Source of the DNA: Aureobasidium sp. EXF-3400
Taxonomy: Eukaryota > Ascomycota > Dothideomycetes > Dothideales > Saccotheciaceae
Assembly: GCA_024195585.1 (NCBI GenBank)
Contig: SWBL01000056.1
Coordinates: forward strand, 1-64,000
Direction of reading: 5' to 3'
Length of the DNA: 64,000 nt
Position numbers and translations under genes: made by a program. Shown here one piece after another: positions 45,501 to 56,801 of the stretch. How positions within the stretch are numbered: the stretch's first letter is position 1; the number at the start of each line of letters is the position of its first letter. The notes beneath the pieces are model-generated. The model was given only the letters and a program-made list of their open reading frames with translations. It was not told the DNA's origin and ran no database searches.

Positions 45501-46810
45501 ACTATGGTGTTTTCAAGAGAATCGCTAGACAATTGCCTCAGCTTGCCAACCTCGAGCTGCAATATGTGTCGCCGAAGCTCAAGAACGTTCATGATCTTGA
45601 GCTTGCTCTTCCCGGTACCTATAAAAGTGGCAAGGAGATCATTCGCATTCTTTCGTTTGATCCATCGTCGACAGTCATTCAGTCCAAGCAGCGCCCCAGA
45701 AAACTCACAGTCACTGGCAGTGACGGTGGTACCTATCAGTACGTACTCAAGGGTCACGAAGATATTCGCCAAGATGAACGTGTTATGCAACTCTTCGGCC
45801 TTGTCAATACCCTGCTTTCCCACGATCCTGAGTCTCTGAAGCGCCACCTCAACATTCAGCGTTACGCAGCCATTCCTCTATCGACGCAGTCTGGTTTGCT
45901 TGGATGGGTACCTAATAGCGACACTTTGCATGTTCTCATTCGGGATTACCGTGAGAGTCGTAAGATCCTTCTCAACATTGAACACCGTATCATGCTCCAG
46001 ATGGCACCCGACTACGACAACCTCACGCTTATGCAGAAGGTGGAAGTGTTCGGCTACGCACTGGACAACACCACTGGCCAAGATCTATACCGCGTTTTGT
46101 GGTTGAAGAGTAAGAGTTCAGAAGCCTGGCTCGAGCGTCGCACGAACTACACCCGCTCTCTTGCAGTCATGTCAATGGTCGGCTACATTCTCGGTCTTGG
46201 CGATCGTCACCCATCGAACTTGATGCTTGACCGCAACACCGGCAAGATTATCCATATCGATTTCGGTGATTGTTTCGAAGTCGCCATGCACCGCGAGAAA
46301 TATCCTGAACGTGTTCCCTTCCGTCTCACACGTATGCTAACCTTCGCCATGGAAGTCTCAAACATCGAGGGTAGCTTCCGCACCACCTGTGAACACACCA
46401 TGCGTGTGCTCCGCGAGAACAAGGAATCACTCATTGCTGTGCTCGAAGCCTTCATTCATGATCCTCTGCTCACTTGGCGTCTGGGCAACAAGAACTCACC
46501 TCCCGAGCCATCGTTCCCATCTGAACGTCGCACATCAATCATCGGTGATCTGGATGCTGCGCCTCGCAGTACACCAGGTGGACGTAAGCGAGCACCACCC
46601 GGTGGAGAAAACGTCCCTGGCGAAGGCAAAGAAGTCCAAAATGCTAGAGCGCTGCAAGTCCTTGCCCGCGTCAAGGAGAAGCTCACTGGTAGAGACTTCA
46701 AGAAGGATGTCGAGTTGGCTGTTGAGGAGCAAGTCGAGAAGTTGTTGTCTGAAGCAACGAATCTTGAGAACTTGTGTCAGCATTACGGTGGTTGGTGCAG
46801 TTTCTGGTAG
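39539..46810 (+). CDS. TOR: Target of rapamycin (TOR) protein kinase
   Basis: Three exons: 39539-39594, 39650-39714 and 39777-46810. Introns are 55 and 62 bp and the product is 2384 aa, close to yeast and human TOR. TOR is the catalytic subunit of TORC1/TORC2 and couples nutrients to growth and autophagy. N-terminal HEAT repeats fill roughly residues 50-1200. The FAT domain follows, with an Asn-Gly-rich low-complexity insert at about 1603-1621. The FRB domain starts near 1870 (WHEGLEEASRLYFGD); the Ser in EEASRLYF (residue 1880), equivalent to human Ser2035, is kept, so rapamycin-FKBP12 binding should be possible. The kinase domain has GHEDIRQDERVMQLF, the catalytic loop GDRHPSNLML (~2182) and the metal-binding IHIDFGDCF. 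The protein ends in the FATC motif CQHYGGWCSFW. The start is supported by the short first exons reading MAQAYRDALERTVQELKSR. Confidence 0.97.
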
Positions 46811-48014
46811 TCGCGGGAAGAGAAGGGTCTAGCGATGGAATATGTTTCGGTATCTGTTCGCTTTCCTTTGGCTTTCCAGTGGCTGTGAGCTCTTTTGCAT
46901 GCATAGCGGTGGCGTTGATGGTTGCTTTGTCTTTTTTATCGCAAGAAGGGGCTGTTACAACAATCTTGTTATGTAGTGTTAGGCAAATCATATCTCGCAG
47001 TCAAGAAATTTGTAGTCTCATTGATTCGGTTTTGCACGTGTGTCATTCCATGCACAAGGTTCAATTATCGCCGAAAAGCTACAAGACGTAAACACGGAAA
47101 TACAAGAATACCAAATTAGGGCTCTCTCGCCTTCAATTACAAAACGCGGTCCCCATCGAAAATCTGTCCATCAACCCTACTAGCTGAAACCTCACTGGGA
47201 GAGAGCGTCCGTGATTCCATCTACCCTATAGTCGTGTCCGAGAGTATCAAAGTAAAAGATCTTCCGTTATGGTCCTCAGCGTGTCGTTCAGGGCTTCCCA
47301 TTTGCTGTCCATCTCGGAGAAGTATCCATCTCTCCTTCCCGAGTCATACTCCACCCAACAGGGCTGACCTCCTTGTCTTTTGCGAACGACTACACAAGGG
47401 ATGATGGGTCAAGAGATAGAAAATCGTGAAATATATTGCGAGCTCAATTACCAAGGACATTAATTATTGAGAAGAGGAATGCTCGTAGGAGCTCTCTTTC
47501 TGATGTCACGGTAGGGGGGAACAAGGAAAAAATAAGACGGTTTTGGTGTGTTTGTGTGCAAACGAGCGCTTCAGCAGTTTTGGATTTTTCTGCAGTCGCT
47601 CTGTTTGTTTCTATGTACTCAATGCCGCCATGGGACATTATGAGTTTGTTGTCTTGTAAAACCATGATGAGTTGCCTCTCTTGCAGGCCATCTTTGCCGT
47701 TCAATCAGAGTTGAGAGGAAAAAGGAAAGAATCAAAGAAAACACGAGAGGATTAAACCTCCATAAACCCATCCATCAAAACTCCAAAAAGCGCCTTCGCA
47801 AATCAAGAAACAGAGAGAAAAGAAACGTTGCGATCCTCCTTTGTCCATTTAACCCATGTCGTTGTTTTTTGGTCCTTTGAAATGCTTGAATCCCAAGAAA
47901 ACAGAAACTCCCATATGAAAATGCATGTGTTGGGTTGTTGAGGGAGCAATCACCAGCACTTTGATCATCCCTTCAAACCATATCCTCCGCCTCATCCATA
48001 ACTGATGAATCTTC
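46811..48014. other. Convergent 3' flanks of TOR and MEX67
   Basis: 1.2 kb with no coding potential. T-rich and A-rich stretches on both strands suit 3' UTRs and polyadenylation sites. No RNA gene was recognised. Confidence 0.45.
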
Positions 48015-50089
48015 CTAAGCAGCCTGGACGAAAGCATCGGCAGGCAAATTTGCTCTGACAGCAGCAAAGGCTTGCAGAGCGCGGTCAAAGTCCCATTGCA
48101 CTTGCTCGAGACAGTCCTTGGCATACTGAACAGTCATGGAGGTCTGCTTCTGGAGCTCGAGGACCATTTGTTCGGCAATTTCGGGCGTGAGCCCTTGTGG
48201 GAGCACGGGCACACCGGCCTCGGCTGGGACTTGCGGTTCGTTGTGGTCAGGCTCGAAGGCAGCGAATCCTCCGTAAGCGCGGATGGTCAGCATGTCATTG
48301 ACAACGCGGACGCCAGTGGGGCCGCCGGGACCGAGGATGAAAGTACGGTCGAAGGAGCGAGTTTTCTTGACTTGACCGCTGACATCAATCTCGTCAAATT
48401 CGCCGTGGACAGTGATGAGGAAACCGTCGACACCGACGGGTGATGCGCCAGTAGGGTCGGGGATGCCGGGTTGTGACTGACACTCGATGAGCCACTTCTG
48501 AGGTTGAGTAGCAAGATCGGGATGGCGGGTGGCGGGAAGGGTAGACCAGCTCTCGTGGATGGCCTGAGCACCGCGGCAGAGGCGGCTCTGTCTTGCAGGA
48601 AGTTGGGTGATCTTCTTCAGGTTGCGACTACGCTTGATATAGGCATCCCATTCCTGAGGGGCAGTCTCGTGGGACCTTGTGGGGTCTCTGGGAGCGGCAG
48701 TGTTGACAGCGAGGGAAAAGTCAGACTGCTCGTCATAGTAGTGTTGTGCCAGGGTAGCGCGATCTGTGTCGTAACCAGCGAAGAAAGTGCGCAAGAAGTT
48801 TTCGGCAATTTGGCCTTCGTCCTGGAAGTTGGGGCCCTTGATGGGGAAGGGGATGTCGGCAACTTGACGACCGCTCTCGGCATCCTGGTCAGAGCGAACT
48901 TGAACGGTGTTGAGGAGACGAAGCTTGGGATACCAGGCCATGAACTTTGTGGCATAGTCGGGCTCAGCTTGTTCCAAAGGATTGCCAGACACGATAAGGT
49001 GGTCAAGCTTGGGGAACTTGCGTCTCCATGCTTCGAGAGCAGCCAGTTCCTTGAAGGCATTGTTTGATAGATCAAGGTTCTTGAGCTGTGGGAGGGTTTG
49101 GGCGAGAGTTGTGACGGGGCTGATGTTGGTGAGTTCGTTGTTGGCGAGAGTGACGCTGACGATGGCATCGTTCTTTTCTGCGGCTGTTTGGAATTGTTGG
49201 TCCAGGACCTTCATCAGAGCAGGGAAGAATTTGCTTGTGGTTGAGCGGCTGTCAAAAATCTGAGCAGCTTTGAGGTCGGGATCTGAACCGAGGGCGCTGA
49301 GATCGAGCAATTTTAATTCGACGTTGTATCTTCTGGCGAGCACTCCTTTAAGCATGGCGATGGTGCTCTCCTTGGAATGACCAGTGTCAAGATCCTGGGC
49401 AGAGGCTCGTTCGATCTTCATGTTTGCTCCGGCAAAGACGTAGCCGTCGACTCGCAGCACGTGGGCGGCGTCTTCGCCGGGAACGGATATTAGCAAGTCG
49501 TCTCCTTCGATTCGGGACTATACATGACATTAGTATACAATAGAAAAGATGTCAAAGACCATCAGGGATGGAGCAACAGTGTCGAGGTCTCTGGTCGTCG
49601 TTCTGAGATTGGCTGCAAACGAAAGCGGACCGGACCTGGCGACTGAGAGCAGGTGAAATGCGCGGGTGTTGATGAGTGTACCTTCTTGACTTTGATCGCT
49701 CTCTTGGCTTTAAGCGAGGACCTCTTCTCAATCCAGGCGATGAGTGAGTTCATGCCGCCATCTGTGTTTGAAGCTGCCTTGCTGTTCTTGTGACCGGTAA
49801 CTCGAAGCTCTTCTAGTCCTCTGCTTGTACGTGTGCGGACTGCACTTGAATCACCTCCGACATGGTTGGCGAGCTTCTTCTCGAATCCAGCGCCACGAGT
49901 ACCAGGCTTTGCGCCTCGCGTCTTGGGCGTACTGGACTTGCCGCCCTTGCTGACACCACCACCTGGGCGAGCGCGCGCAGTAGGATCCATGACAAGGTCA
50001 CCATCGCGATCGGTTCTGGTCTTTCTCTTTGCGATTCCGCCGCCGCGGGAGTTGCGCGCAGCACCCGTGGGTTTCTTCTGGGACACCAT
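48015..50089 (-). CDS. MEX67: mRNA export receptor Mex67
   Basis: Exon 1 is 50089-49682 and exon 2 is 49517-48015. The 164-bp intron (GTACAC..TATAG) is the longest well-supported one here apart from the 270-bp intron at 58.1 kb. The product is 636 aa. Mex67 (TAP/NXF1) with Mtr2 carries mRNPs through nuclear pores. The N-terminus is basic and Arg/Gly-rich, followed by an RNA-binding-type domain (LRVDGYVFAGANMKIERA). Leucine-rich repeats sit at ~255-350 (LANNELTNISPVTTLAQ, LKNLDLSNNAFKEL, LDHLIVSGNPLE). An NTF2-like domain follows (AENFLRTFFAGYDTDRATLAQHYYDE split here; GVDGFLITVHGEF; FDRTFILGPGG). The last ~60 residues are the UBA-like TAP-C domain (MVLELQKQTSMTVQYAKDCL, WDFDRALQAF) that binds FG nucleoporins. 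All domains are present. Confidence 0.95.
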
Positions 50090-50789
50090 GATGGCAATCG
50101 GACGGGGTAGAGTAGGAGAGTGAGGTCGCTAGGATATTAGGTGTGTAATAGGTCGGCGACAAAAGCGGAAAAGCGAGTTGCCAAAGACGGTGGACAAGAG
50201 TGGATGGTCTTTGTTGAGTCGATTATGGACTGCTGCAAAGTCGCGCAATGCCAGCGAACGTCGGTGGTTTTGTCTCTCTCTGAGGTTGGAAGAGAAGGTG
50301 AGTCGCTGGTAGAAGAAAGAATGGGATTGAACGCGTAAGACTCGGCGTCTGTGGTGGGAAAGCACAGAGGAAGGTGTTGGCAGTGAGTTTGCTTTGTGAC
50401 TGATGGAAAGTACAAGGCAGCGATCGTCATTATATGCCAAGCCAACTTTTTCGAGGGTCCCGCGCACGACCAAGCCAGGACCCCTCCATTCATGTCTCTC
50501 ACGCTTATTCCGAGACTCGACGGCAAGTCATTGTCTCTGCAGACCTGCTATTGTCTCGAGCCCACGTTTCCTATTGACCAAGACAACAATACAAGCCCTC
50601 ACTTTGTCAGCGACAATAGTTCACTGGCTGAATCACACTGCACAATACCACAATAGTTTCTTCAATAACAAGATTGTATTCATTCAACAAGCAATGTTCA
50701 ATAGTAAATATGGTATTTCCCAATTACGCCAGGCACCTTCGCTAAAAGTGAGAATATACTAAAACAGACAATGTCAACCTCCTTCATAT
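50090..50789. promoter_or_regulatory. Gap between MEX67 start and MET30 stop
   Basis: 700 bp that hold the MEX67 promoter and the MET30 3' flank, both on the minus strand. The region just upstream of MEX67 has GA/CT-rich tracts. No gene was seen. Confidence 0.4.
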
Positions 50790-53029
50790 TCATTGTTCTT
50801 CACAACCTTCACCTCCTTCTCCGGTATTGAATAGCAGCATGCGCACTTCACAGTCTTCACTCCCAGAGACAAGTCGGCTGTCGCTGAGTCCGATGCATGT
50901 CACGGGCCCTGCGTGCCCCGTCCACGTTCTCTCGCACTTGCCGCTTCGAGGATCCCAGATCTTGACTGTACGGTCTTCTGATCCAGACACCATACGCAGA
51001 TGATCTGCTGCGAGTGCCCAAATGCCTTCAACGTGTCCAAAGTAGGTGCGTAAGCATGCGTTGGTGGTCGGTGGCTTTTGGACCGGATTTGCTGCATCTA
51101 CAGCTGGCGACACAGCAGGAGCGTGCACGTCCCATAGACGGATTGTGCTGTCCAAAGCTCCTGTAAGCATGTATCGAGGAGGTGCTGGACGATCAGGCTC
51201 GTCAGGCCAGAATGGAACGACACTTTCGGGACATGTAGATGCCGGGTGATGTGAATGCTTGTGAGCAGGCGAAGGTCCAGAAGAAGTAGATGATGTGTCG
51301 TCCTCGTTTTCTCCAGAGAGCAGGTCAGCTTCATCGAGCTCGAACTCTGGCGGAAGAGCTACAAGCTGCTGCACTTGGCCGACGTGTCCTTCAAAAACCT
51401 TGATACACCTGCGTGTATCCAGATCCCATAAACGAACAGTGCAATCGTCCGAGGCTGATAATAGTGTACGCGAAACGACGTCGAGCTTGACCGCGTTGAC
51501 CCAGTCTGTGTGACCCTTAAGCAGATAAGATGCCTTATTTCGAATCTCGTAGACTCGGATAGTGTGATCCATTGAACCTGAAGCAATGTAGCCAGCATCG
51601 AAGTTGACGCAAATTACACCACCTGTATGAGCTTGGAAAGTCCGCAGGCATTTTCCAGTACGCCAGTCCCAGACCTTTGTCGTGTTGTCCATGGATCCGG
51701 TAATAAGCTTCTGATCGTCAAATTGCAATGTGCGAATTCCTGATGTGTGGCCCTCGAGCGTTCTCAGCTCGGTTCCTGTTTTGATGTCCCATACCTTTAC
51801 TGTGCAGTCGTAGGAGCCGGTGATCAGGACGTTCTCATCGAATTGCAGACACATCACACCGTTAGTATGACCTCTGAAGATCTTTGTCGAGCATCGGCCA
51901 TATTTCCAGTTGGTGCCAACCTTGAAACGATCCTTATACACGTCTTTCCAAGGCCTTCTTGTTTGTGGTTGAAAGTATGAGTTGACCTCTTCTTCGCCCG
52001 GTGCAGGTGTACACAACTTCTTCTGAGGTGGAGCTTGCTCGTCTTCAAACTTGCGCTTCTCGCCTACAGTGGCAAGAGCCTGAGTATTTGGCGTGATCGA
52101 AGCGCTATTGACAGATGCCGGGTCCTCAGCAAGCGGGGTAATTGCTGGCGACCATTCATTGTTGCCTCTTGAGATTGCACGAAGCTGTATTTGTCTCTTT
52201 TCGATTCTCAACCGCTTGCGCTCGAGCAAAGGCAGACCCCAACCGCATTTTGTGCATTTTCGGTCAATGTGTTGCTCACACATTCTGTGCCAAACGACGT
52301 CATCGTCGGCCAGGCTTCTCCACCGCCGACTGACTTGAGCAGCCTTGCACAGTGAAGTGGTGTCGAGGAAGCACAGAATTCTGAAGCCAAGCTCCGGAGG
52401 TAGGGCAGAGAGAAAGTCGATTTTGATCAAGTCGCGGACGGAAGCGGAAATGTAGGAAAGCTGGGGGAAACAGCATTGTGAGAGGATGCCCTGGAGCATG
52501 AGATTGCGGTGTTTGGAAGGGGCGGCGGAGAAGAGGGACCAGACATGGGAGATGGCTTGCTGGTCGGATTGCGAAACGGTGCCGAGTTCCTACTCAAGAG
52601 GTTAGCATACAGTGAGTCATTGCCGGAGACAGGGATATGTGTTACATTTTGGAGTTGCTCCATGGAAGGCTCGTTGGCTTGACGCCTGCACTTGAGATCG
52701 GGACGATGGCGATAGCAGAACTTTGTGCTTGAAGGGTCTTGGTGGTGATCGTGATTGAGGTCGGTAGAGGTGGACTGGGGTATCAAGTGGCCAACAGGGT
52801 TGTACTGAGTCGGGATGTGCTTGGCCAGGAAGGGCGCGATGGCCTGCTCGGCATGTTTGGAGTTTGAAGGAATTGAGATGTTTTCTTCGTTGGTGTTGTC
52901 GTGATGGCGGAATTTGTGACTTTCATGTTCGTGATCGTGATGGCACAGGCCTTCGATTTCGTGACGAAGACCAGACCTGCTCTCGGTTGGAGCGTTGAGT
53001 TGCGCCTTGGGACCCAAATCTGACGCCAT
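50790..53029 (-). CDS. MET30: F-box/WD40 sulfur regulator Met30 (SconB)
   Basis: Exon 1 is 53029-52646 and exon 2 is 52589-50790, with a 56-bp intron; the product is 727 aa. Met30/SconB/Scon-2 is the substrate adaptor of an SCF ubiquitin ligase that inactivates the bZIP activator of sulfur-assimilation genes when sulfur is plentiful. The N-terminus is His-rich ([20 protein letters not shown]) and contains [19 protein letters not shown], a family signature that precedes the intron. The F-box starts near residue 186 ([18 protein letters not shown]). [16 protein letters not shown] motif follows. Seven WD40 repeats run from ~360 to the end, for example [23 protein letters not shown], with a Ser/His/Pro-rich insertion inside repeat five. 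All parts needed for SCF function are present. The start is set by the first in-frame ATG. Confidence 0.95.
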
Positions 53030-54098
53030 CCTAGAAGAGGGATTGTCTCATACAGGGGGGTGCGTGGTCAGAGCAGAGAATCAATAGGACGTCGAGAAGG
53101 CGATATGAGTGGTAAGGGTATGTTCGCGTGACGACACGGGCAGTACGACAGTGTTTATGGCGAGTGTTGAACGTCGCCCGGGTTGTCGGAGAATGAGTGT
53201 ATGTAGGTATCGATGGTGCGACAGCAGCTGCAAGGGGCGAGATGAAAGACGGCGCTTGTTCTGCTGATGGTCTTCTACGCTCGATTCGCGATATGGCGTG
53301 CTAATCCAGGCTTCGGAGGAAGGCAAAGAAGGGTTCAGTGCACCGACCACTCACAACAGGCCGTTTCCGTACTCGTACCAATTCGCTATCGCTGCAATCT
53401 CGCCGCCAACAAGTTTATTATTCGGCCGCTATCTGAGTTCAATCCTGCCATAGATGGGATCATCTCCTTGGATCCTTAGTTCCCGGTGCATAGGACTCAA
53501 ACATGCCCTGCAAGAATTCTTACTGTCGGATGCAAAGCGTGTTGGGGGTGTCTTCTCAGTGCTCTGGTGGCGTCGCTACTCAGCACCCGAACTCGCTCAG
53601 CGGGCAGATTCATTGGTCAGCCTTACGTAGCAATTGGTCACGCAACAAAGAAAAGTGGGTGGTTTCGCAAACTTTGACTCACAAACAGAATTGCAACATC
53701 AAAGAGCAGACCGGTGGTTTCTGCACTATGCTCGCGGAGCTTACGGGATATACTAGGCGAAGAAGCAAACCTGGGTATGAGAGATGGTTGTGCCTTGTCT
53801 GGCAGGAAGATAGCATCACGCACCACCAGGGTTATGATTCGCGATAGAGACTAAGGTACCCCGGACCCGAATGCGGAAGGAGGGACAGCTTCTCCGCAGC
53901 GCCACGGACAAGCCCTGACTTGCAGCTCGACCAAGACTGCGAGTTGCTGTCTCAAGCCACCAACGATCGGATGTCGAGTTAAACTCCGTGCATACAAACA
54001 TCAGTCGCGCCATCCAGGTGTTTCTTGCGTGACTCTGCACATCGCAAAGCGTACATTTTTGCTATCCGAGCAGACGATGCTCAACTCGGCAGGTCTGG
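53030..54098. promoter_or_regulatory. Divergent region between MET30 and ATG17
   Basis: 1.07 kb between two divergent starts. No gene, tRNA or repeat was recognised. It must contain the promoters of both genes; no specific site could be assigned with confidence. Confidence 0.4.
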
Positions 54099-55536
54099 AT
54101 GAGTGAACAGTCCGAGCAAGCGTCGCCGTCGCGCAGCATCGATGAATTGGAACGCTTGGTACAACATTTTGTCGCAGCCAAGCGCTCTCTGTCCTCGACC
54201 GCTTTGGTTTCGCGAGCTCACCATGTCGTGACAACGGCCAGGCATCTTGTCGAGGAGTCAGCCGTACTGTCGGCCAAAAATGCCTTTCTAAGGCAAGGAG
54301 TCTTGGAGGAAGCGAACGTCTTGGTGGCTGTGAGAGATGGTCTGGACAGCATCGGCCGCGAGACTGATGTTGACTTTAAGGTATGACGGGCTCGCTTGTC
54401 GCAGAGGCTTCAACTCACAGCGTCAGGCAGTGATACATCAACTCGATCTCGCCGACAACCGCCTGCAAGCCACTTTGGCTCAATTGCTCAACACTCAAGT
54501 AGATACATCAGAACTGCATTCGCGCGGTGCCACTGCCGACAAACAGAAGACGTTACACGATTTCATCGACGAGAACACTCATCTCAACCTCATCGAATCT
54601 CTTCGCAGCACTATTGACTCGCACAAAGCTGCCGAAGCCGACTTCCAACACTCTCAAGACTCATTCGACGACCAGATCCGCTTAGTCGACGCTGCTGTAA
54701 ATGATGCTGATCAAGCTACTGAAAACCAGGATGACCTCTCCCCTGTACCACCACTTTTTCAAGCTCTTACAACACATGCTACCGAGATGGCTTCACTGCT
54801 AAGCTCTTTGGTTGCACATTATGACCTGTGCACATCGGCTCTGAAGCATACCGAAGGAGGGGGTGAAGCTGCTCGACAAGCCAACCCTTCTTCTGCCTAT
54901 GACGCTCCTGAGGACAGTCTGTACAAGAACCTACCGCTAGGTCCTATGAACGAACAAGAACGTCAGGAGATGCTTGCTGTCGTGGACAATGATGCTCAAG
55001 AGGTGGAAGACGTCGTGCTTGAGATTGGTGAACGTCTTTCAGAAATGGAACAAACACTTGATCAGCTGCAGTCACTCTCGCAAGCAGTCCGTCTACGTCA
55101 CAAACTTCTCAACCGTGTACTGGATCAGCTTCGCACGCTTGGAGGCAACCTCCCCATGTTCATTGCTGCCGCCAAGCTTTATGGCAATAGTTGGAACACA
55201 CTCAAGGAAACTCTATTTGCAAAAGCCGAGGAGCTGGCTTCCTTGACTGACTTTTACGACTCCTTTATCACATCTTATAGCTCGTTGCTCGAGGAGGTTG
55301 ATCGTCGACGCGCGGTCGAGAGTCGGATGCAGCGTATCGCTGACAAGGCTCGTCGTGAGATTGAGGCACTATACAAAGAGGACGTTGCCATGCGTGAGGA
55401 CTTTGTTCGTGGGACTGGCGAATTTCTGCCTCGCGATATCTGGCCTGGTCTAGTCGATGCTCCGAGGCGCTGGGAGATTAGAGCTGTGTCACCCGAAGTA
55501 CAGCATGAATCACTCCAGAACAGTGGAAAGCAATGA
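54099..55536 (+). CDS. ATG17: Autophagy scaffold protein Atg17
   Basis: Exon 1 is 54099-54380 and exon 2 is 54427-55536, with a 46-bp intron; the product is 463 aa, near the usual 420-500. Atg17 is an elongated coiled-coil protein that with Atg13, Atg29 and Atg31 organises the Atg1 complex at the pre-autophagosomal structure; TORC1 acts upstream of that complex. The family is recognised from LERLVQHFVAAKRSLSST and ARHLVEESAVLSAKNAFLRQ at the N-terminus, the long helical central part, LYKNLPLGPMNEQERQEML, and the C-terminal VERVDRRR-like segment EEVDRRRAVESRMQRIADKA followed by FLPRDIWPGL, a conserved Atg17 ending. No membrane or signal segment. It is divergent from MET30. Confidence 0.93.
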
Positions 55537-55718
55537 CAATTTTCTGATATGATATGATTAAATTATGGACAGCATGGCGTTACAAGCAGATTCGGTCGTT
55601 CGTCTACGATTCGGTGGCATTGCATTTATATTCATACAGCACGAGCATATTACAGATGGGTCACGTCGTTCTCAAATGTACATGACATACATCGTTGGTT
55701 TCTTTCAAAAGGCAGCCT

Positions 55719-55890
55719 GCAGAATCTACATCCGGTTATAGTAAAAACGTTTCTTTGTACATCGCGGGAGCACCCTCGAGCTGTGCTCTCTTCGTCTCTG
55801 TTGCCAATTCATATAGCTGACTGTATTTTCAACTTCCTCTTTACGTACTCGAACAACGAAAACAATGCATCCACCGAGATCATCACTACA
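55719..55890 (+). repeat. Diverged direct repeat, copy A
   Basis: Matches 56612-56801 over its whole length, with substitutions and small indels. Both begin GCAGAATCTACATCCGGTTA, share TCTCTGT..CATATAG in the middle and end with CAATGCATCCACCGAG and TCATCACTAC. The copies lie ~890 bp apart in the same orientation. The flanks do not match, so this is a local duplication or a pair of element ends rather than one long tandem unit. Confidence 0.75.
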
Positions 55891-55986
55891 GAAGTGGTGC
55901 TCCAAGATAGCGCAGCGCTATATGGTCGATGTCCAAAGCAGAAATTAGTGCAAGTCGAATAGATCATCTCGATCAAAAAGAGTAAC

Positions 55987-56199
55987 TGCAGCGAGTAGGA
56001 CTCGAACCTACATCTCCCCTCCAACACCACCCATTCCATTACCCTTCACGCCCCCGGAGAGCCGTCCCTTGTGTTTGCAAGATGGGCTGGTTCCGATCTC
56101 TCGAAGGAGACTGGGCGCGTCTGGGCTTGCCTGGATGGCATGCTTGTGTTTGCAAGACATTTAATGGAGAAGGCGCCCTAGCCATTGGGCCACCGCCGC
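55987..56199 (-). tRNA. tRNA-like locus with long internal insertion (intron-containing tRNA or pseudogene)
   Basis: On the minus strand, 56199 begins GCGGCGG then TGGCCCAATGGCTAGGGCG: a complete D arm (GCCC/GGGC) and a near-canonical A box. The other end reads GAGAT then GTAGG-TTCGAGT-CCTAC, a perfect T arm and B box, then TCGCTGC and A. The two 7-nt acceptor strands pair fully, with two G-U pairs. CCTTC after the D arm pairs with GAGGG before the variable loop, so the anticodon stem is also present but is split by ~140 extra bases. A TTTTT run (55975-55979) follows, as for polymerase III termination. Oddities: the base at position 33 would be C rather than T, and the insertion is long for a fungal tRNA intron, so the anticodon is not assigned. 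The insertion holds a 15-bp direct repeat (56068-56082 and 56143-56157). Confidence 0.5.
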
Positions 56200-56611
56200 T
56201 TTTGTTACAAGAAAATCTGTTTTGGGTAGTTATAAGGGGTGAAAATGGGCTTCGGGGTCGTGTGTTCGAGTCTGGGATAGGGAGCAGAGAAATGTTTCGG
56301 CTTGAAGATGCAACGATACAGCGGCTCTCAGTGGACAATGCTCTATTTCCCATATACATTGTGCATTTCTATAGCTACTCTCCACGGATGTCAACAGCAT
56401 GCGGAGTAGGGGAGACCGACGAGTACTCCTGTAATGCCGCGGTACACCCCAATGATTATGATGCTAATGTCTCCATACAGGCCGCCATACCTTTTGGCAT
56501 TGTGACAAAGGCTCAAAGCCGTCCCAGAGACTGGAGCACAGAGGTTGGCTCAGTCACCCGCACCACCAACTATTCCAAAGCGGGAAAATTGCAGAAATCT
56601 GATACGCGTAG

Positions 56612-56801
56612 GCAGAATCTACATCCGGTTATGGTATAGAGACGTTCCTTTGTGTGTGTTCTACGTTGATCACGAGGGCCCTCTCGAGCTGTGATCTCTT
56701 TGTCTCTGTCCCCAGCTCATATAGATGTCTGTACGCTCTCACATCTTTTTTCTGCGGATTTCAAAACCGAAGACAATGCATCCACCGAGGTCATCACTAC
56801 A
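56612..56801 (+). repeat. Diverged direct repeat, copy B
   Basis: Second copy of the segment at 55719-55890. The end of this copy runs into a short open frame (ADFKTEDNASTEVITTTR), and copy A has the related reading NENNASTEIITTEV, so the repeat may derive from a coding sequence. No full gene is present. Confidence 0.75.

Noticed and set aside
56082..56639. 185-codon plus-strand frame across the tRNA-like locus
   Set aside because: It overlaps paired tRNA stems and the repeat region, and its peptide has no domain-like features.
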